NCBI RefSeq assembly: GCF_007990505.1
Contig: NZ_AP019822.1
Coordinates: forward strand, 1,488,001 to 1,552,000
Length of the DNA stretch: 64,000 nucleotides
Direction of reading: 5' to 3'
Origin: Pseudoleptotrichia goodfellowii
Lineage (GTDB): Bacteria; Fusobacteriota; Fusobacteriia; Fusobacteriales; Leptotrichiaceae
The position numbers were made by a program, and so were the translations under genes. The notes below the pieces were generated by a model. That model worked only from the letters and a program-made list of their open reading frames with translations, did not search any database and was not told where the DNA came from. Below are positions 8,779-18,485 of this stretch, in pieces (the first letter of the stretch is position 1; each line of letters opens with the position of its first letter).

Positions 8779-9561
8779 CTATACTATTGCACTGTAAGTA
8801 TTGTATATTGATACAAATATTAATCCGATAATTATTCCCAAATAAATTTTTTCAATTTTACTGCTGTTCAATTTTTGGTTGATCAATGTTCCCATAAATC
8901 CTCCTATTACAGCTGCAAAACATATAAAAGGAAGTAAAGATAAATCATAATTCATCAGTTTTCCTCCTACTAATACACTGCCTAATTTAGAAATTTGGGC
9001 AAAAAATATTGTAGCTATGGAGTAAACTGTAGCTTCTTTCATTTCATAAGAAAACAGCAACATTAAGACAGCAATATTTAAAGGCCCTCCGCCAATCCCT
9101 AAAAATACTGATATTGAACCCAAAAAAAATCCTGAAGCAAAGATGTATAAAATATTTTTTAAGCAATATGACTTCATCTTATTTTTATTTAATGTATAAA
9201 TTAATATTCCTATTAGAGTTATTCCCAAACATACCGCCTGAATAATTTTAACTGTGCTGTTTTCATATGCCCGAGTTACTTCATTAAAAACGTTTTCACC
9301 GATAATACCTCCGACAAGTGAGCCGAAAGATATCCAAAATACAGTTTTTATTTCAAAGCTGAATCCTTTTCTCAACTGTTTTATTATGGAAACAATGCTC
9401 ATCGTAAACACTGCAACTGATGAATAAAATCCTATTGTGCTCATATTGTGAAATCCCACAGCATCAAACAGAGGTTTGATAATTACTCCGCCTCCAAGTC
9501 CTGATATTGCTCCTAATGTTGTTGCAAGTATAATTATAACAGTATATATCAGAATTATCAT
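8779..9561 (-). CDS. TSUP-family (TauE/SafE) anion permease
   Basis: 260-residue membrane protein with about eight hydrophobic segments. It carries the repeated glycine motifs of the family (LGAISGLGGGVIIKPLFDA near residue 20 and LGIGGGPLNIAVLM near 155). Family members move sulfite, sulfate, sulfoacetate or similar anions across the inner membrane. Its place between sugar-acid genes of a sulfatase-rich locus suggests export of the sulfate (or sulfite) released in the cytoplasm. That is inference from context; direction and ion cannot be read from sequence. Confidence 0.85.
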   Translation of the reverse strand: MIILIYTVIIILATTLGAISGLGGGVIIKPLFDAVGFHNMSTIGFYSSVAVFTMSIVSIIKQLRKGFSFEIKTVFWISFGSLVGGIIGENVFNEVTRAYENSTVKIIQAVCLGITLIGILIYTLNKNKMKSYCLKNILYIFASGFFLGSISVFLGIGGGPLNIAVLMLLFSYEMKEATVYSIATIFFAQISKLGSVLVGGKLMNYDLSLLPFICFAAVIGGFMGTLINQKLNSSKIEKIYLGIIIGLIFVSIYNTYSAIV

Positions 9562-9657
9562 TTCTTTCCTTTCGCTTTACAATGTAATATTTATCTTATT
9601 TCTATTTTATCAATATTTTTTGTGTATTGCTATAATAAAATTTAATTTCTGTTTCTA

Positions 9658-10758
9658 TTACAAACTTATATTTTCCTCTGTTTCTGCATCAAATATATGA
9701 GCTTTATTCGTATCAAATCTGAATACTCTTTTTCCTTTCTTCGATACTGAATCTCCTACATGCTCTATGTTTATTCTGCATGTCATCTGATGTCCGTTTA
9801 ATGTAAAGTATATATACTCTTCATTTCCCATTTGTTCTACTACGCTTATTTCCCCTGTCTTTGATATCGAATCTTCATGTTCGGCTACACTTATATTTTC
9901 AGGTCTTATTCCGAATGTTACTTTCTTTCCTGTATGTCCTTTTACTTTTCTCCTTTTTTCATGAGATAGCTCTATTTCCGCTCCGTCTATATCTATATAT
10001 ACTTTCCCTCTTTTCTTTTAATACTCCGTCTACTAAGTTCATCGTAGGTGACCCTATAAATCCTGCCACAAACTTGTTCGCAGGATAATGATACAAGTTT
10101 AACGGTGTATCTACCTGCATTATTCTTCCCGCTCTCATTACTGTTATTCTGTCTCCCATTGTCATTGCTTCTACCTGATCATGGGTTACATATATCATCG
10201 TTGTTTTAGCTCCTGATGTAATTGTGTTATTCTTACACGCATCGATACTCTCAACTTCGCATCAAGGTTTGATAACGGTTCATCAAACAGAAATACTTCA
10301 GGTTTTCTTACTATCGCTCTTCCTAACGCTACCCTTTGTCTTTGTCCTCCTGACATTTCCTTAGGTTTTCTATCCAGTAATTCTGTTATCTCAAGTTTTT
10401 CTGCCGCTTCTCTTACTCTTCTATCTATTTCATCTTTCGGCGTTTTCTTTAATTTAAGTCCGAAAGCCATATTCTGATACACTGTCATATGAGGATACAA
10501 AGCATAGTTCTGGAACACCATTGCTATTCCTCTGTCTTTCGGAGGAACATCATTTACAAGTTTATCTCCTATATATATTTCTCCTCCTGTTATTTCTTCA
10601 AGTCCTGCTATCATTCTCAGTGTTGTGGATTTAGCACATCCTGAAGGTCCGACAAATACCATAAATTCTCCGTCTTTTATCTCCAAATCAATTCCATGAA
10701 CCGCTTTAAATCCGTTAGGATATTGTTTTTCCACTTTTTTTAATACTACTCCCGACAT
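9658..10758 (-). pseudogene. msmK: Sugar ABC ATPase (MsmK/UgpC type), interrupted by two compensating frameshifts
   Basis: The N-terminal 187 codons (10758-10195) encode a normal nucleotide-binding domain: Walker [10 protein letters not shown] (37-45, Ala in place of the usual Gly), signature MSGGQ (135-139), Walker B VFLFDE (155-160). Frame is lost at about 10204-10208, where one A seems missing, and TGA follows. The next frame continues the protein ([19 protein letters not shown]-loop included) to about 10005-10015. There one extra base restores the first frame, which runs through the regulatory domain to TAA at 9658. All three pieces are well conserved, so the break is recent or a sequencing error. 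The TGA overlaps the following ATG, so re-initiation is conceivable. This is the only ATPase for the ABC permeases in the window. Confidence 0.8.
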
Positions 10759-10856
10759 TTAAAATTCCTCCTTGATATAATTTATTTAACTCAAATACGG
10801 GTTTAATTTTATTTTATATTTTCATTATAAGACCGTTTTTTACTTCATATAAATTT

Positions 10857-11651
10857 TTAAGGCTGTTTTCCTATATATGCCAATATTCCGCCATCTACAT
10901 ATAATATATGTCCGTTTACAAAGTTACTCGCATCACTTGCAAGAAAAACTGCAGGTCCTGTTAAATCTTCAGGGGTTCCCCATCTTCCTGCCGGAGTCTT
11001 TGCTATTATAAAGCTGTCAAAAGGATGTCTTGATCCGTCAGGCTGCTTTTCTCTCAAAGGAGCTGTTTGCGGTGTTGCAATATATCCAGGGCCTATTCCG
11101 TTACATTGAATATTTTTTTCTCCAAACTCGCTGCATATATTTCGGGTAAGCATTTTCAGACCTCCCTTAGCTGCTGCATATGCACTTACTGTCTCTCTTC
11201 CAAGTTCGGACATCATAGAGCAAATATTTATTATTTTACCGTGCCCTTTTTTTATCATGCCGGGTATTACAGCTTTTGACATTATAAACGGTGCATTTAA
11301 GTCCACATCTATTACTTTTCTGAAGTCTTCTACCGACATTTCAGTCATCGGTATTCTCTTTATAATTCCTGCATTATTTACAAGTATATCTATTATTCCT
11401 ACTTCTTTTTCTATCTGAACTATCATACTATTTACAGCTTTTTCATCAGTTACATCGCACACATAACCTTTTGCGTCTATCCCTGATTCTTTATAAGCTT
11501 TTATTCCTTTTTCCACTAATTCCCCGTTAATATCATTAAAAACTATTCTCGCTCCTGCTTTTGCAAGCCCTGCTGCCATTGAAAATCCTATACCATATGA
11601 AGCTCCTGTTACTAATGCTATTTTTCCTGTCAAATCAAATAATTTATCCAT
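10857..11651 (-). CDS. kduD: KduD-type short-chain dehydrogenase (2-dehydro-3-deoxy-D-gluconate 5-dehydrogenase)
   Basis: 264-residue SDR enzyme with the NAD(P) loop TGASYGIG (15-22), NNAG (92-95), and catalytic Ser145, Tyr158 and Lys162 (YAAAK). It sits 21 bases after kduI. In this pathway it interconverts the diketo acid made by KduI and KDG. It also resembles gluconate 5-dehydrogenases and the streptococcal DhuD enzymes; the KduI neighbour favours KduD. It acts in the cytoplasm on the unsaturated uronate released by the GH88 enzyme. Confidence 0.88.
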   Translation of the reverse strand: MDKLFDLTGKIALVTGASYGIGFSMAAGLAKAGARIVFNDINGELVEKGIKAYKESGIDAKGYVCDVTDEKAVNSMIVQIEKEVGIIDILVNNAGIIKRIPMTEMSVEDFRKVIDVDLNAPFIMSKAVIPGMIKKGHGKIINICSMMSELGRETVSAYAAAKGGLKMLTRNICSEFGEKNIQCNGIGPGYIATPQTAPLREKQPDGSRHPFDSFIIAKTPAGRWGTPEDLTGPAVFLASDASNFVNGHILYVDGGILAYIGKQP

Positions 11652-11672
11652 TTTTATTATCCTTTCCCAATA

Positions 11673-12515
11673 TTATTTTAATTCAGTCGGTTTTAAATGA
11701 TCCATATCATCAAAAGCTATATTTTCGCCGCCCATTGCCCAAATAAATGAATAGTTGGAAGTTCCGGCTCCTGCATGTATACTCCACGAAGGACAAATTA
11801 CAGCTTCTTCATTTTTTATTACTACATTTCTTGTTTCTGTAGGCTCTCCCATAAAATGCATTACTATATTATCTTCAGGCACTTCAAAATATGTATATAT
11901 CTCCATTCTTCTTTCATGTGTATGACAAGGCATTGTATTCCATACACTTCCTTTTTCCAATATTGTCATTCCCATGGATAGTTGACATGTTTTTATTACA
12001 TCAGGGTGAATAAACTGATATATTGTTCTTTTATTTGCAGTTTCTATTGCTCCCAATTCTCTTTTGGCTGCATCTTTTATAGAAATAAATGTTGTTTCAT
12101 AAGAACAGTGAGCAGGAGCACTTATCATATAGAATTTTGCAGGTTTATCTTTATTATCACTTGTAAAATATACTTTTTTTGCTCCCTTAGTAATATAAAG
12201 ACAATCTTTATAATCCAACTCATATACTTTTTCATCAACTTCTATTTTACCTTTTCCGCCTAAGTTAAATATACCGATTTCTCTTCTTTCTAAAAAATAA
12301 TCAGTCCCGAAATTTTCCCAACTGTTTATACCTTTATCTATAGAAACTTTTTCAGTAGTAGGCATACATCCTAAAGTCACCATTCTGTCTATATGTGAAT
12401 AAACAGCTTTAATTTCATTTTCTACATACAGTTTTTCTATTAAAAATTCATTTCTTAATTCTTCCGTTGTGTATCTTTTAAAATCTTTTTGATTTACAGA
12501 ATATCTTATATCCAT
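11673..12515 (-). CDS. kduI: 5-keto-4-deoxyuronate isomerase
   Basis: 280 residues, full family length, with a metal-binding cupin core: His198, His200 and Glu205 in PCHTHERRMEIYTYFE and His247 in WSIHAG. These match the zinc ligands known for E. coli KduI with a two-residue offset. It isomerises the 4-deoxy-5-ketouronate that forms spontaneously from unsaturated glucuronate. It is followed at once by kduD and preceded by the F5/8-domain gene, all in one direction with short gaps. Identification is secure because KduI has few close relatives. Confidence 0.95.
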   Translation of the reverse strand: MDIRYSVNQKDFKRYTTEELRNEFLIEKLYVENEIKAVYSHIDRMVTLGCMPTTEKVSIDKGINSWENFGTDYFLERREIGIFNLGGKGKIEVDEKVYELDYKDCLYITKGAKKVYFTSDNKDKPAKFYMISAPAHCSYETTFISIKDAAKRELGAIETANKRTIYQFIHPDVIKTCQLSMGMTILEKGSVWNTMPCHTHERRMEIYTYFEVPEDNIVMHFMGEPTETRNVVIKNEEAVICPSWSIHAGAGTSNYSFIWAMGGENIAFDDMDHLKPTELK

Positions 12516-12553
12516 TTTTATCTCTCCTTATTATATTTTAGTTTTTTAATAAA

Positions 12554-13387
12554 TCACGCATTTATCCCGAAACATTCGATTTGTGTTAATGCCGGAAACG
12601 GTGAATCGTCTTCTTCACTTTTAATTAAATTTTCTAATACTATTTTTTTTGTTATAATATCCGAAAATGAAAAATATTGCGGTTTACTTTCTTTTTTTAA
12701 ATCAAATATCATTTTTTCTCCTGAATCAAAAGAAACCGTAACTTGTTTCCAATAACTGTCATGAGGAAAATCAGCTCTTAAAGTCAAACCTATCTGATTC
12801 AGTTTCACATTTCTTCCGAAATCGATAGTCAATGCAGCATCTTTTTGTCTGTTTATCCCCCAGGACTGATAAGGATAAGAACCGTGATTATTGTTGGCAA
12901 AAATACCGTCAATAGCATTTTTGGCAAAAAAAGTGCTGTCGTTTCTTGTTTCAACATTAGCATAGGCATGGGGATAGGCTCCACTGTCTTCTTTCTGATC
13001 GTGAGTATTTAATGCCAAGTTTCTGTATGCATTTATTTCATAATCTTTTGCGAGCCTTACCTGAATATAATGTCTTTTTGCCTTGAAAGCTTCTTCAGGA
13101 GCTGCTTCCAATCCGTTCAGCACAAATAAAGGCTCATATATCCATTCTGTTCCTGACAAATAAATAAGACTTTCATTTAATGTTTCGTCTAATTTCACAA
13201 ATAGATATTGCCCTTCTTTTTCTACTTTTACACATATTTTATCTCCTGATTGTATAGACATCACTTGTGTAGCTAAATAAACCAGATCTTCTCCTTTTAC
13301 CTGCATAGGTCTTAATTCTTTTTCGTAATCATTTTTTCCGAGTTTAATTTCATTATTTCTGTCTAAAATTTCTATACTGATATTCAT
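12554..13387 (-). CDS. Intracellular F5/8 type C (galactose-binding-like) domain protein
   Basis: 277 residues without a signal peptide. The C-terminal part (about 115-275) looks like an F5/8 type C, or discoidin, domain: RNLALNTHD, then AYANVETRNDSTFFAKNAIDG, SWGINRQKDAALTIDFGR, ITLRADF-like and WKQVTVSFDSG. The N-terminal 110 residues are unassigned. Such domains usually bind sugars outside the cell, so a cytoplasmic version is unusual. It lies between the DUF2264 gene and kduI with small gaps and probably works with one of them on an imported oligosaccharide. No catalytic function can be assigned. Confidence 0.6.
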   Translation of the reverse strand: MNISIEILDRNNEIKLGKNDYEKELRPMQVKGEDLVYLATQVMSIQSGDKICVKVEKEGQYLFVKLDETLNESLIYLSGTEWIYEPLFVLNGLEAAPEEAFKAKRHYIQVRLAKDYEINAYRNLALNTHDQKEDSGAYPHAYANVETRNDSTFFAKNAIDGIFANNNHGSYPYQSWGINRQKDAALTIDFGRNVKLNQIGLTLRADFPHDSYWKQVTVSFDSGEKMIFDLKKESKPQYFSFSDIITKKIVLENLIKSEEDDSPFPALTQIECFGINA

Positions 13388-13421
13388 AATCCTGTTTATC
13401 TCCTAAAAATTATTTATTATA

Positions 13422-15245
13422 TTAAAATTTATTATTTATATTTACTGAGATCCTTTTATTTTCAGTTATTATAACAACCTGATTATCTTCACGTTTCACA
13501 TCGGGCTTTTGTGCAGTATTGCCTTTCGGAATACCTCCTACAATAGAAATCAAAATATGTTTTCCTTTGGATAAATTAGCTGTAAGTATCGGCAATAAAG
13601 TTCTTTCATATAAAAGATTTGTATTAGGTTCGGGTCTTATGACATCTCCTTTATCAAAGCCTTTTACTGAAAAAATTTCGCTTGTTCCAATTTTAGAAAT
13701 ATATTTTGCACTTTTACTGTCTTCAATTCGTTCTTCTTTATCATATAAATTACTGAAACCGCCTTCACAAGCAATCAAATTCCGTTCAGAATTTATTTCA
13801 TGAATACGGACATGATAATCTCCACAAGGTATAATTGTTGAATAAATTAAAACATCAGAGTAAGGTTTCCATTTACATATCAAGTAATCTTCATTTACTT
13901 CAAACATTTCATCTTTTTCTTTAGGACGAAAATACAATCCGTCTTCTGAAACAGCCAATACATTATCAAAAGCACCTTCATAATAATAATATGTTGATTT
14001 AGGCACACTAAATCCAAATACAGATGAATAAACAAATTTTGAATATTTTGCGGCACAATGAGGCTGATAATTTATACTTTGTCCGAAAGGAAACATTTGA
14101 GCATGATTACTATTACCGGTATGTACATACATGGATCTTCCGGAAACATTCAAATATTTTTCTTCGGACAGCTTTGTTTCCTTCACAACGGCTTTCCAAA
14201 AAGGATGATCATCCGGAACTGCCAATAATAAATATGATTTTAAAGCCCAATATGGAGAACCCGGAGCATTATATCCTTCTGCCATTATTAAATTTTGATA
14301 ATAATATCCTACACTTAATATACCATCTGTTGTAAAAATTTCTTTATTATACCAGCTTTCCATATTACGGACATAAAGCCCTTTTATTTGATCCCAAGGT
14401 AAAGCTTCTACATCTGCAAATACAAGTGCTGACCAAAATGCACATTGAGCAAACCTGTATGTCAGACTTCTTCCAAAAGGTATTGCATTTCCATTTTTAT
14501 CAAACATATAAGCAAAACTTTTGGCAAACTCTGCCGCTCTTTCTTTAAATAATTTTGATCTCACAGGATCATCTTCCGACATGAATACAGAATAAATCAA
14601 CCCGTAATAATGAAATGCCCAAGGTATATAGTAATCTCTTTGTGTTTTTATCCCGTCATAATACCAGCCGTTATCCACATAAAAAGAATTTATCAATTCC
14701 AAATCTTCATCTAACTTTTCTTGAGAAAATCTGACACCCATTTTTTTTAAACAAACATTGACAAGTATTCTGAAAAAATGCCAATTATTTGCAGGCATAT
14801 TATGTTCATTAATTTGTCTTAACCAATTTGCAATTTTTGTCTGTTCTTTGGCAGTTAAACGATCCCATATTTTTTCTTTATTTAACATAAATGTTACTAC
14901 TATCGAAGTCATTTCAACCAATAATTGATCATAATCCGTAACATCTCCAAAATAATCTTCATTGGTAGGATCAGTCCCTGCAACAATTCCTTTTATATAA
15001 ATATCTAACCATTTTTCTGAAGGATTTTGAGCCCAAAATGAACCCAATCCCCATAAAATTCTTAAAAAAGCTTCAATATTACGTGTATCTTTTTTATAAA
15101 CTGTTCCATGACTTCCGATATTTAAACGTCCTTTTCTATTTTTATAAAAATCTTCTAACGGACCTATTGTTTTCCATAGACTATCTTCTATTTCCTTACG
15201 TGTATTAAAATGAAAAGTTTTTCTGTCAAAACTCATTGTTATCAT
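13422..15245 (-). CDS. DUF2264 family protein (possible uronic-acid glycosidase)
   Basis: 607 residues, no signal peptide. The start (LWKTIGPLEDFYKNRKGRL, EAFLRILWGLGSFWAQ) and the helix-rich N-terminal two thirds with WLRQINEHNMPANNWHFFR and RDYYIPWAFHYYG match the DUF2264 pattern as I remember it, an alpha-barrel followed by a beta domain. From memory, related proteins include glucuronidases placed in CAZy GH154; this was not checked. It is flanked by a ROK kinase and an F5/8-domain protein within the uronate operon. It may remove a saturated uronic acid from imported fragments that GH88 cannot handle. Confidence 0.7.
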   Translation of the reverse strand: MITMSFDRKTFHFNTRKEIEDSLWKTIGPLEDFYKNRKGRLNIGSHGTVYKKDTRNIEAFLRILWGLGSFWAQNPSEKWLDIYIKGIVAGTDPTNEDYFGDVTDYDQLLVEMTSIVVTFMLNKEKIWDRLTAKEQTKIANWLRQINEHNMPANNWHFFRILVNVCLKKMGVRFSQEKLDEDLELINSFYVDNGWYYDGIKTQRDYYIPWAFHYYGLIYSVFMSEDDPVRSKLFKERAAEFAKSFAYMFDKNGNAIPFGRSLTYRFAQCAFWSALVFADVEALPWDQIKGLYVRNMESWYNKEIFTTDGILSVGYYYQNLIMAEGYNAPGSPYWALKSYLLLAVPDDHPFWKAVVKETKLSEEKYLNVSGRSMYVHTGNSNHAQMFPFGQSINYQPHCAAKYSKFVYSSVFGFSVPKSTYYYYEGAFDNVLAVSEDGLYFRPKEKDEMFEVNEDYLICKWKPYSDVLIYSTIIPCGDYHVRIHEINSERNLIACEGGFSNLYDKEERIEDSKSAKYISKIGTSEIFSVKGFDKGDVIRPEPNTNLLYERTLLPILTANLSKGKHILISIVGGIPKGNTAQKPDVKREDNQVVIITENKRISVNINNKF

Positions 15246-15250
15246 CCTTT

Positions 15251-16210
15251 TTATTTTAAATCATTTATAATCAATGCTGCTGCACCCTTTATTCCGGCAT
15301 CATTTCCCAGTTCACTGAAAGCAAATTTCAAGTCTTCTGTTGTCATCTTCAAAGCATATTTATCCAGATGTTTTTTTACTCCGTCAGTAATTATACTTCC
15401 CGCTTTGGAAACTCCCCCTGCAAAAATTATTATTTCAGGATTTACTATATTAAGCAGAGTTCCTATACCGTGTGCTAGATTATCACAAAAATCGTCTACT
15501 ATTTTCATTGCAATTTTATCTTTTTTCTTTGCCTCTTCAAAAATATGATAAGCTTCGAGTTTATCCAAATCATTATCGACAACTTGAAACAATGTGCTTT
15601 CTTTGTTATCTTTAAGAATGATTTTAGCTTCTCTTACTATTCCTGTAGCTGAGCAATATGTTTCAAGGCAACCTGTCAACCCGCAACCGCATTTATGTCC
15701 TTTTTTATTTACAACAATATGTCCGAATTCTCCTCCGGCTCCTGTCGTTCCGGCGAGTATTCTTCCGTCTATTATTATACCTGCTGCAATTCCTGTTCCT
15801 ATAGGAATAGTTATACTGTTTTTATAGCCTTTTCCTGCTCCGTAAAGCTGTTCTCCTAAAGCTATAACTTTCACATCATTTCCTATTTTCACACGTTTTT
15901 TTGTTATTTTTTCAAACATTTTTTTAGCAGGAAAATCATTTCCCCACGAAAAATTTGCAGCTATTTTCACAATAGATTCATCCACAACAGGTCCGGGAAT
16001 ACCTACACCTACTCCTTCAATATCTTCAATATTTACAGATATTTCTTTTGCCAGTTTTTCAACAGTTTTCCATATTCTTTCAATTGTATCCTGAGGCCCT
16101 TTATTCGATTCGGTTTTAATACTTTCTGTTATTAAAATATTTCCATTTTCATCTAACAGACCTATTTTACTGTTTGTTCCTCCTACATCAATCCCTGCAA
16201 AACATCTCAT
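15251..16210 (-). CDS. ROK-family sugar kinase (glucokinase / N-acetylhexosamine kinase)
   Basis: 319 residues from the chosen ATG at 16210, which has AAGGAG seven bases upstream; an in-frame ATG at 16225 would place that site inside the gene. It has the phosphate motif DVGGTNSK at the N-terminus, the GNDV and GTGIAAG loops, GGEFGH and the ROK zinc motif GHKCGCGLTGCLE. It should phosphorylate a hexose with ATP in the cytoplasm. Because the GH88 reaction releases an amino sugar and no PTS permease is encoded here, a GalNAc/GlcNAc 6-kinase role fits the locus, but glucose specificity cannot be ruled out. Confidence 0.85.
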   Translation of the reverse strand: MRCFAGIDVGGTNSKIGLLDENGNILITESIKTESNKGPQDTIERIWKTVEKLAKEISVNIEDIEGVGVGIPGPVVDESIVKIAANFSWGNDFPAKKMFEKITKKRVKIGNDVKVIALGEQLYGAGKGYKNSITIPIGTGIAAGIIIDGRILAGTTGAGGEFGHIVVNKKGHKCGCGLTGCLETYCSATGIVREAKIILKDNKESTLFQVVDNDLDKLEAYHIFEEAKKKDKIAMKIVDDFCDNLAHGIGTLLNIVNPEIIIFAGGVSKAGSIITDGVKKHLDKYALKMTTEDLKFAFSELGNDAGIKGAAALIINDLK

Positions 16211-16243
16211 ACTTCTCTCCTTCATTATCCTGAATTATGTTAT

Positions 16244-18403
16244 TTACACTTCATTTTCTGTATCAAAAAAGTATTTTCCCGGCGATACTCCTTCATATTT
16301 TCTGAACATACGAATAAATGTATTCGAACTGTTATAACCTACAAGCTCTGCCAATTCTTTTATTTTATATTCTTTTTCTTCCATTAATTCTTTTGCTTTT
16401 TTTATTCTGTAAAGAGATAAATAATTTTTAAAGTTATCTCCCATTATTTTTTTAAATAAAATGCTCGTATATTTGAATGAATATCCCAAATATTCGGATA
16501 AATTCTCAAGAGATATATCTTTCATATAATTTTCTGTCATATATTTCTCAATCGAATTTTTTATAGTTCTAATATCTATTTCTGAATTTTCCTTTATAAA
16601 TTTACAAATTTCGATTAATCTTTCAGAAAAAACTTCTTTTAACTCTTTTATTTCAGTTATTTTCAGAAACTTTTCAAAATTCTCGCTTCTGTTTATTTCT
16701 CCTATGTTCATTTCATCCAGTTGTATTGAAATCTGATTCAAAGTATTATATAAAAGTCCGTTAAATTCTTTTACTGCCTTTTTATTAATCAATTTTTGCT
16801 CTATATCATTACCGAAAATCTCCTGTATTATTTTTTTGACTTCACTCGTATTTGAACTCAAAGTCTTTGTTATGAGCTTTGCTTCGAGCTGAATAGGATA
16901 ATAATATTTATTCAGCTGATTTTCATTCATAATATTCTGAAAGATAACTTTATATTGTTTATAAATATACTTATAATCCATTATTCTTTTAGCAGTTCTG
17001 TATGCCAATGGCAAGTCTTTTAAATCATTATATTTATCAGTAACTGCCGCAACAAAATAAAGAGAAAAATTTCTTTCAATATGAAAAATAAGGTTATCTA
17101 ATATGGGTTCCATTTCTTCTTTAGGAAAATTTTCAATTACAATTACAATACTTTTAAAATCAATATCTATAACTTCAAATGCCACTTCATTCAAAAAATA
17201 TTTCATAACAAATTCTTTTGATAATCTAAAATTGTCATATATATTTTTAACAGAATCTACATCATCAATTTCCATTAAAATTACTCTGTATTCTTTTTCC
17301 CATAGGATTTTTTCAACATTCTGTTCATTTGGAATACCTAAAAGAGAGTCTTTTAACTTTTTTCTTTTCTGAATTTCACTTAATTCTTTTATTTTGCCTG
17401 TCAATTCCACATTAGTAGTGCTTAACTCTTCTATTTTTGTTTCAATATAGTCTATCTCGGCAGTCCCTTTTTCATTTCCGTATCCTATTTTTTCTGCTAG
17501 TTCTTTTATAGGTTTAATAATAAGATTTATAACTGCAGCTACTGTAAAATATAACAGTCCGAAAAATAATAAGCTTTTTATTATTTCTATAGCGATTATC
17601 ATTATTAGATTTATTCGGGGTTGATAATAATAAAGCTCGGCATCAATTTCAGATAAATAGAACACATGTAAATTCCGACCTTTTAATTTCAGATTCTCTT
17701 TAAAAGCTGAATTTTTTTTCTCTGTATGATTTATATTTTTTATGATCTCAGAATTTTTATTTTCAGACTCCGATAAACTTATAGTATTATCTATTCTCAA
17801 ATACCAGTCTTTTTTATCTTCTATTTCGTAAAAAAAACTGTTTTTATCTAATTTTATTACCCAAAAACTTTTATTCAATCCTAAATATCCTTTGTCATTA
17901 ATAAAAATATTAATATAATTTCCGTCATCACTTACACTTTTTATTTTTTTTTCGATACTTTCATAAGGAAATTTATTGTTTTTATAAAAAGTTTTCTTAT
18001 CCACAATTCCTGTGGATGTCATATAATAATTCAGATTATTTGTAGAAAAATTAATAAGATAACCTATACTTCCGTATATATTATTCCCGCTTATTATCTT
18101 TCTGTGTAAAGCCGATTTTAAATACTGGTACTCTTGATCATTTTCATTTTTGGAAATATATTCGTTAAATTTATCGTCAAATTTTAAATCATTTAATGTA
18201 GACATTATAAACTGAGTTTTTCTGTTTATATTTAAAAATATATTTGAGGCATTCTTTTTTTCTTCTTCATTTATTCTGCTAATTTTGTTTACTATATTGA
18301 ATAACATAAATATAAATAATGAACAACTCAATATTGATATTATTATATTATTCATTTTTTTCGAATGTATCACGCATAATTCCTGTATATTTTTTAGTTC
18401 CAT
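16244..18403 (-). CDS. Membrane-bound AraC-family transcriptional regulator
   Basis: 719 residues. A membrane helix at about 18-40, an extracytoplasmic sensor region of about 230 residues and a second helix (about 270-295) precede a short HAMP-like and coiled-coil linker. A central region and a C-terminal AraC double helix-turn-helix (about 615-715, EYLGYSFKYTSILFKKIMG and ELVGYNSSNTFIRMFRKYEG) follow. The layout is that of YesN-like one-component sensors that detect extracellular sugars and activate uptake genes without a kinase. It stands between GH88 and the ROK kinase and probably controls the glycan operon. It has its own promoter with an extended -10. Confidence 0.88.
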   Translation of the reverse strand: MELKNIQELCVIHSKKMNNIIISILSCSLFIFMLFNIVNKISRINEEEKKNASNIFLNINRKTQFIMSTLNDLKFDDKFNEYISKNENDQEYQYLKSALHRKIISGNNIYGSIGYLINFSTNNLNYYMTSTGIVDKKTFYKNNKFPYESIEKKIKSVSDDGNYINIFINDKGYLGLNKSFWVIKLDKNSFFYEIEDKKDWYLRIDNTISLSESENKNSEIIKNINHTEKKNSAFKENLKLKGRNLHVFYLSEIDAELYYYQPRINLIMIIAIEIIKSLLFFGLLYFTVAAVINLIIKPIKELAEKIGYGNEKGTAEIDYIETKIEELSTTNVELTGKIKELSEIQKRKKLKDSLLGIPNEQNVEKILWEKEYRVILMEIDDVDSVKNIYDNFRLSKEFVMKYFLNEVAFEVIDIDFKSIVIVIENFPKEEMEPILDNLIFHIERNFSLYFVAAVTDKYNDLKDLPLAYRTAKRIMDYKYIYKQYKVIFQNIMNENQLNKYYYPIQLEAKLITKTLSSNTSEVKKIIQEIFGNDIEQKLINKKAVKEFNGLLYNTLNQISIQLDEMNIGEINRSENFEKFLKITEIKELKEVFSERLIEICKFIKENSEIDIRTIKNSIEKYMTENYMKDISLENLSEYLGYSFKYTSILFKKIMGDNFKNYLSLYRIKKAKELMEEKEYKIKELAELVGYNSSNTFIRMFRKYEGVSPGKYFFDTENEV

Positions 18404-18413
18404 TTTCCTCTCC

Positions 18414-18449
18414 GTAATATAAATTTATTCCTTATATTACAGTATACCA
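18414..18449 (-). promoter_or_regulatory. Extended -10 promoter and 5' stem-loop of the AraC-type regulator
   Basis: On the minus strand TGG-TATACT (18441-18449) is an extended -10 element without an obvious -35. Directly downstream lies a perfect 9-bp inverted repeat (GTAATATAA 18414-18422, TTATATTAC 18432-18440), which would form a hairpin at the very start of the mRNA, next to the ribosome site. It may stabilise the transcript or be a regulator site. Confidence 0.45.
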
Positions 18450-18485
18450 CATATTATAAAAAATTAGATGTTTTAGAATTTATTT

